A stretch of 9,218 nt of DNA from Nitriliruptoraceae bacterium. Lineage in GTDB: Bacteria > Actinomycetota > Nitriliruptoria > Nitriliruptorales > Nitriliruptoraceae. Shown piece by piece: positions 6,620-9,218 of the stretch. The DNA is taken from NCBI GenBank assembly GCA_007117945.1, contig SKTN01000097.1, forward strand, positions 1 to 9,218, in the 5' to 3' direction. The notes below the pieces were generated by a model. That model had not been told where the DNA came from. It made no database searches and saw nothing but the letters and a program-made list of their open reading frames with translations. A program made the position numbers and the translations under genes. How positions within the stretch are numbered: position 1 is the first letter of the stretch; every line of letters starts with the position of its first letter.

Positions 6620-6701
6620 GGTTCGCGAGCCCCCACCCACCGAACCCGGTGTGTGGCGACCCTGCCCCGGAGACCCTGCGAACCTCCCGACGCCAGGGCA
6701 T

Positions 6702-6736
6702 GAAGCGAACCGACGCCGATCCGGTCGCAACACTTC
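6702..6736 (-). repeat. Stem-loop repeat, copy 1
   Basis: On the minus strand GAAGTG and CGCTTC close a 23-nt loop (6708-6730). All six pairs form only in the minus-strand RNA, where one is a U-G wobble; the plus strand would have a C-A mismatch. The loop matches copy 2 at 22 of 23 positions and contains ACCG...CGGT, which may pair as an inner stem. I recognise no known RNA family. Confidence 0.7.
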
Positions 6737-6780
6737 GCACCCGGGCGCAGGAGCCACCCGGGCCATCCAGCCAACCCGGC

Positions 6781-6823
6781 GTGTGCAGCGAACCGACGCC
6801 GATCCGGTCACAACGCTGCACAC
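6781..6823 (-). repeat. Stem-loop repeat, copy 2
   Basis: GTGTGCAGCG (6781-6790) and CGCTGCACAC (6814-6823) form a perfect 10-bp stem around the same 23-nt loop as copy 1 (6791-6813). The six loop-proximal pairs line up with copy 1; the second from the outer end is C-G here and A-U there, and the fifth is C-G here and U-G there. The copies lie 83 nt apart. Confidence 0.75.
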
Positions 6824-6888
6824 CCTGTGCCGGCAGCGGGGCCGGAGTGGCAGCCCGGCGACGCAGCCTGCGACGGCCGCCAGATCCT

Positions 6889-6998
6889 GGTGGCACGAGG
6901 CCCGAAGGGACAGCGGAACCGGGTGGCACGGGGCACAGCGCAGGAGGCACCCGGGTGGCACGGGGTGCGAAGCAGCAGCGCACGCAGGTGGCACGGGG
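6889..6998. repeat. Four copies of a 12-nt motif at 32-33-nt spacing
   Basis: GGTGGCACGGGG occurs exactly at 6922, 6954 and 6987, and with one change (GGTGGCACGAGG) at 6889. Start-to-start distances are 33, 32 and 33 nt. The 20-21-nt stretches between copies are largely unlike one another. The core GTGGCAC is a short dyad (GTG-G-CAC). The spacing is close to three helical turns, so all copies face the same side of the DNA. It may be a phased protein-binding array or a decayed tandem repeat. Confidence 0.75.
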
Positions 6999-7112
6999 CC
7001 CGGGGACGTGAGGGAAGGCAGCCGGACGTGCGAGCGGCGCCGCCCCGGAACCAACCGCACGAGCCCGGCGCGCACAGGTCCCGGACCGGCGCACGGAGGC
7101 CTCTGGCACACC

Positions 7113-7138
7113 GCCGGCTCCGGTCGCCCGGAGCCGGC
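7113..7138 (-). terminator. Terminator hairpin after rpsI
   Basis: GCCGGCTCCGG and CCGGAGCCGGC form a perfect 11-bp stem with a 4-nt loop, starting 5 bases after the rpsI stop codon. No U-tract follows. A stem this strong in this position should end or slow the rplM-rpsI transcript. Confidence 0.8.
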
Positions 7139-7143
7139 CTCGT

Positions 7144-7527
7144 TCAGCGCTTGGAGAACTGGGGGGCGCGACGCGCCTTCTTCAGACCGTACTTCTTGCG
7201 CTCCACCTTGCGGGCGTCACGCGTGAGCAGCCCGGCGCTCTTGAGGGCGCCGCGGCTCTCCGCGTCGTAGCCCACCAGGGCGCGGGCGATGGCCAGGCGC
7301 AGCGCACCGGCCTGGCCGGTGGTGCCGCCGCCGTGCAGGCGTGCGTCGACATCCCACTGGCCGTCCTGGTCGAGCACCCGGAAGGCCTCCGTGGCGTGTG
7401 CCCGCAGCTTCTCGGTGGTGAAGTACTCCTCGAGGGGCTTGCCGTTGAGGCGGTACTGGCCCGACCCACGGCTGATCCGCGCCCGCGCGACGGCGGACTT
7501 GCGGCGTCCGGTGTAGATCTCGCTCAT
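7144..7527 (-). CDS. rpsI: 30S ribosomal protein S9
   Basis: S9 is a small-subunit protein of the 30S head whose C-terminal tail reaches the P-site tRNA. The 127-residue product carries the family signature GGGTTGQAGALRLAIARAL (66-84), the N-terminal TGRRKSAVARARI (6-18) and the basic tail KKYGLKKARRAPQFSKR ending in the invariant SKR. Length is typical for bacteria without the long N-terminal extension found in some actinobacteria. The ATG at 7527 is 11 bases after the rplM stop. The Shine-Dalgarno GAGGT overlaps that stop codon (tctGAGGT), implying translational coupling in an rplM-rpsI operon. Confidence 0.98.
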   Translation of the reverse strand: MSEIYTGRRKSAVARARISRGSGQYRLNGKPLEEYFTTEKLRAHATEAFRVLDQDGQWDVDARLHGGGTTGQAGALRLAIARALVGYDAESRGALKSAGLLTRDARKVERKKYGLKKARRAPQFSKR

Positions 7528-7538
7528 CGTGGGTGACC

Positions 7539-7973
7539 TCAGACGTGGTCGGGCAGCGGCTGTGGCTGCTGGGCGGCGTGGGGGTGCTCGGAACCGGCGT
7601 ATACCTTGAGCTTCTTCGCCATCTGCCGACCGAGCTTGTTCTTCGGCAGCATGCCGAAGACGGCCTTCTCGACGACGTCGGTGGGCCGGCGCTCCATCAT
7701 CGTGGCGAAGGGCACGCCACGCAGCCCGCCCGGGTACCCCGAGTGGCTGTTGTAGAGCTTCTGCTCGGCCTTCGCACCGGTCAGCACGATCTTGTCCGCG
7801 TTGACGATGATGACGTGATCACCCATGTCCATGTGGGGGGTGAAGGTCGGCTTGTGCTTGCCGCGCAGGACGGTGGCGACGCGGGTGGCGAGACGCCCGA
7901 GGGTCTCGCCCTCGGCGTCGACCACGTACCACTCACGGGTGATCTCGCCCGCCTTGGGGCTGTAGGTCCGCAT
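7539..7973 (-). CDS. rplM: 50S ribosomal protein L13
   Basis: L13 is an early-assembling large-subunit protein. The 144-residue product begins MRTYSPKAGEITREWYVVDA, as actinobacterial L13 does, followed by LGRLATRVATVLRGKHKP (25-42). The signature region runs from VFGMLPKNKLGRQMAKKLK (105-123) to VYAGSEHPHAAQQP (124-137). The ATG at 7973 has GAGGAAG 7 bases upstream. The frame is open for another 500 nt upstream, but nothing there resembles L13 and it would overlap truA. It is the first gene of the rplM-rpsI pair. In E. coli L13 represses its own mRNA; whether that holds here cannot be read from the leader. Confidence 0.98.
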   Translation of the reverse strand: MRTYSPKAGEITREWYVVDAEGETLGRLATRVATVLRGKHKPTFTPHMDMGDHVIIVNADKIVLTGAKAEQKLYNSHSGYPGGLRGVPFATMMERRPTDVVEKAVFGMLPKNKLGRQMAKKLKVYAGSEHPHAAQQPQPLPDHV

Positions 7974-8168
7974 GGATCTGCTTCCTCGGTGGCCTGGTCG
8001 TGGGGTGGCCGCATCCCTGAACGGGACGTTCGCCACGACGACGACGCAACGAGGTGGCTGCGCATCGAGGTGGCGGACGGCCGTCGGCCGGGATGGCGCC
8101 GCGACGGGGCGGGCGGGCGCACGTGGCCGGACACGGAACGCGCGGCCCACCAGGGACCGCGAGGCGCA

Positions 8169-8198
8169 AGCGTACAGTGCCGCCGGCTGGACGGTCAA
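8169..8198 (-). promoter_or_regulatory. Sigma70-type promoter for rplM-rpsI
   Basis: TTGACC (8198-8193) is a 5-of-6 match to the -35 consensus. TACGCT (8174-8169) follows after an 18-nt spacer as a TANNNT -10. It predicts a start near 8162 and a leader of about 190 nt before rplM. This is the best promoter in the window and fits a strongly expressed ribosomal operon. Confidence 0.6.
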
Positions 8199-8224
8199 CC
8201 GAGCCCCGGCCCGACGGCCCGCCG

Positions 8225-8258
8225 GGACCGTCACCGATCCACGAGCCGACGACGGTCC
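8225..8258 (-). terminator. Possible truA terminator hairpin
   Basis: GGACCGTC (8225-8232) and GACGGTCC (8251-8258) are exact 8-bp complements with an 18-nt loop, about 40 bases downstream of the truA stop. A second GACGGTCC at 8271-8278 could pair instead. A 5-bp stem CCCGG/CCGGG lies beyond it (8205-8226). No U-tract. The rest of the 326-nt gap 7974-8299 holds the rplM promoter and leader, a small palindrome (8076-8085) and no gene. Confidence 0.45.
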
Positions 8259-8299
8259 GTGGCGCCGAGCGACGGTCCACCCCAGGACCGCGCACCGCC

Positions 8300-9160
8300 T
8301 CACCGGGGGGACCGCACCCACGCCGGTGGCGACGCCGGCCACCCGCGGCCGTAGCGCACCTGCTCCAGGGTCAGCCCGTGGGGCGGTGCGACCCGGGCCG
8401 CCTGCTGTCGATCCTGCGCGGCCAGCACCTCGCCCACCCACCCGGGCTCCCTGCGGCCCCGACCCACCTCGACCAGACACCCGAGGATCGAACGGACCTG
8501 CTGATGGCAGAACGCCGCGCCGTCCAGCACCACGTCGATGCGTGCGGGTGCCGGGCGTGAGAGCGCCACCCGGTCCAGCCGCCGGACCGTGCCGCGACCG
8601 GGCGCCCGCCGGCAGAAGGCCGCGAAGTCGTGCTCGCCGACCAGCAGCTGCGCCGCCTCGCGCATCGGCACGACCGCCAGCGGCTCACCCACCTGCCAGC
8701 GGTCGAAGCGTCGGAGGGGGTCGGCCACCTCGGCGTCCACCAGGCGGTACCGGTAGCGGCGCGCCGTGGCGGAGAAGCGCGCGTCGAACCGGGCCGACAC
8801 CCGCCGTACGGCCCACACGCTGATGGCCGGGCCGACCTGGCGGTCCAGGCGCATGCGCAGCACCGCGAGATCCTCGAGGGCACGCCGGCTGCGCTCCTCC
8901 ACCACCTCGACGTCGAGGTGGACGACCTGCCCCAGCGCGTGGACGCCGCGGTCGGTGCGTCCCGCCACGGTGAGATCCACGTCCTGGTCGAGGATGCGGG
9001 CGAGCACCCGCTCCAGCTCGCCCTGCACCGTCACCTGGTCGGGCTGGCGTGCGTAACCCGCGAAGGGCGCCCCGTCGTAGGCGAGGTCGATGCGCAGCCG
9101 TACACCCGCAGCAGCGCGGCCCTGGCCACCAGGGGTGGTCGGGGCCGCGCTGCTGCTCAC
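8300..9160 (-). CDS. truA: tRNA pseudouridine(38-40) synthase TruA
   Basis: TruA converts uridines 38-40 of the tRNA anticodon arm to pseudouridine. The 286-residue product has LAYDGAPFAGYARQPD (26-41), then VAGRTDRGVHALGQVVH (65-81), which includes the catalytic Asp70. It continues with FDARFSATARRYRYRL (125-140) and GEHDFAAF (175-182), and ends with AAFCHQQVRSILG (215-227), LVEVGRGR (229-236) and PPHGLTLEQVRY (259-270). Two small oddities: the N-x-x-LP stretch I expect before the third motif reads RMRLDRQVG (102-110), and the usual H-M-V-R is HQQVR. Neither touches the catalytic Asp. The start is GTG at 9160, 7 bases after the rplQ stop; a Shine-Dalgarno is poor, suggesting coupling to the upstream gene. 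About 20 non-conserved residues precede the fold. Confidence 0.96.
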   Translation of the reverse strand: MSSSAAPTTPGGQGRAAAGVRLRIDLAYDGAPFAGYARQPDQVTVQGELERVLARILDQDVDLTVAGRTDRGVHALGQVVHLDVEVVEERSRRALEDLAVLRMRLDRQVGPAISVWAVRRVSARFDARFSATARRYRYRLVDAEVADPLRRFDRWQVGEPLAVVPMREAAQLLVGEHDFAAFCRRAPGRGTVRRLDRVALSRPAPARIDVVLDGAAFCHQQVRSILGCLVEVGRGRREPGWVGEVLAAQDRQQAARVAPPHGLTLEQVRYGRGWPASPPAWVRSPR

Positions 9161-9167
9161 GTGCTGC

Positions 9168-9218
9168 TCAGGCCTTGCCGTCCTCGTCGTCCGACGCGGC
9201 CTCTGCGTCGTCCGCGTC
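9168..9218 (-). CDS. rplQ: C-terminal end of a probable 50S ribosomal protein L17
   Basis: Only the last 16 codons and the TGA are in the window. They encode the acidic tail DADDAEAASDDEDGKA. Nothing in this short tail is diagnostic. The call rests on position: in actinobacteria rplQ sits directly before truA, and actinobacterial L17 often carries an Ala/Asp/Glu-rich C-terminal extension. The gap to truA is 7 nt. Confidence 0.7.
   Translation of the reverse strand, partial: DADDAEAASDDEDGKA

Larger units (their letters stand above)
6290..7143. other. Non-coding region between rpsI and glmM, rich in repeats and inverted repeats
   Basis: This 854-nt gap holds no gene I can support. Open frames cross it on both strands, but they are Pro/Arg/Cys-rich, resemble no family and stay open because TAA and TAG cannot occur in most of it. 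In minus-strand order it contains the rpsI hairpin (7138-7113), a 33-nt-period motif array (6998-6889), two related stem-loops (6823-6781, 6736-6702), a GC-only inverted repeat (6619-6575), a 28-nt palindrome (6567-6540) and the glmM promoter and leader (6491-6290). Smaller palindromes lie at 7034-7043 and 7077-7087, and GACCCTGC is repeated at 6658 and 6672. Confidence 0.85.

Noticed and set aside
4925..6703. A 592-codon open frame on the plus strand opposite glmM
   Set aside because: Same pattern: it mirrors glmM codons and runs on only because stops are rare at this base composition.
6889..6998. A CRISPR array
   Set aside because: The repeated unit is only 12 nt with 20-21-nt spacers and four copies, the first copy is imperfect, and no cas gene is present. 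Real repeats are about twice as long.
6461..7111. A 216-codon Cys/Pro-rich minus-strand frame in the rpsI-glmM gap
   Set aside because: It is made of the repeats and palindromes described above, stays open because no TA step exists there, and shows no family resemblance. The repeats are translated in different frames, so selection is not on protein.
7974..8480. An N-terminal extension of L13 through the upstream open frame
   Set aside because: Residues upstream of MRTYSPK do not resemble L13, a good Shine-Dalgarno precedes the ATG at 7973, and the extension would cover the promoter and part of truA.

Overview
This is very GC-rich DNA in an actinobacterial gene order. The minus strand carries rplQ (3' end), truA, rplM and rpsI, followed by glmM and, further on, glmS. 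Together with a probable coenzyme-F420 luciferase-like oxidoreductase, GTG starts and hairpin terminators lacking a U-tract, this points to an actinomycetote. I cannot name the genus, and a deep-branching class is possible.

Layout, in transcription order on the minus strand. (1) 9218-8300: the last 16 codons of a probable rplQ, then truA 7 nt later. (2) 8299-7974: a gap with a hairpin and a good sigma70-type promoter for the next operon. (3) 7973-7144: rplM and rpsI, 11 nt apart, with the rpsI Shine-Dalgarno overlapping the rplM stop, ending in an 11-bp hairpin. (4) 7143-6290: an 854-nt non-coding region that holds most of the unexplained structure. It contains four copies of a 12-nt motif spaced 32-33 nt, two copies of a stem-loop with a near-identical 23-nt loop and base-exchanging stems, a 28-nt perfect palindrome, a large inverted repeat, and a glmM leader with tandem 18-nt repeats. 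(5) 6289-4949: glmM. (6) 4845-3499: a CNNM/CorC-type membrane protein. (7) 3446-2427: an LLM-class oxidoreductase. (8) 2339-1722, plus strand: a small secreted protein of unknown function, convergent with the oxidoreductase and divergent from glmS. (9) 1409-1: glmS, cut off by the window edge.

GlmS makes glucosamine-6-phosphate from fructose-6-phosphate and glutamine, and GlmM converts it to glucosamine-1-phosphate, so the window holds two successive steps towards UDP-GlcNAc and cell wall. The ribosomal genes and truA serve translation. The three genes between glmM and glmS have no evident part in either process.

The genes are conventional. I found no CRISPR array, transposon, tRNA or defence system. 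The best candidate for something undescribed is the repeat and stem-loop set between rpsI and glmM, above all the two-copy covarying hairpin at 6702-6823.
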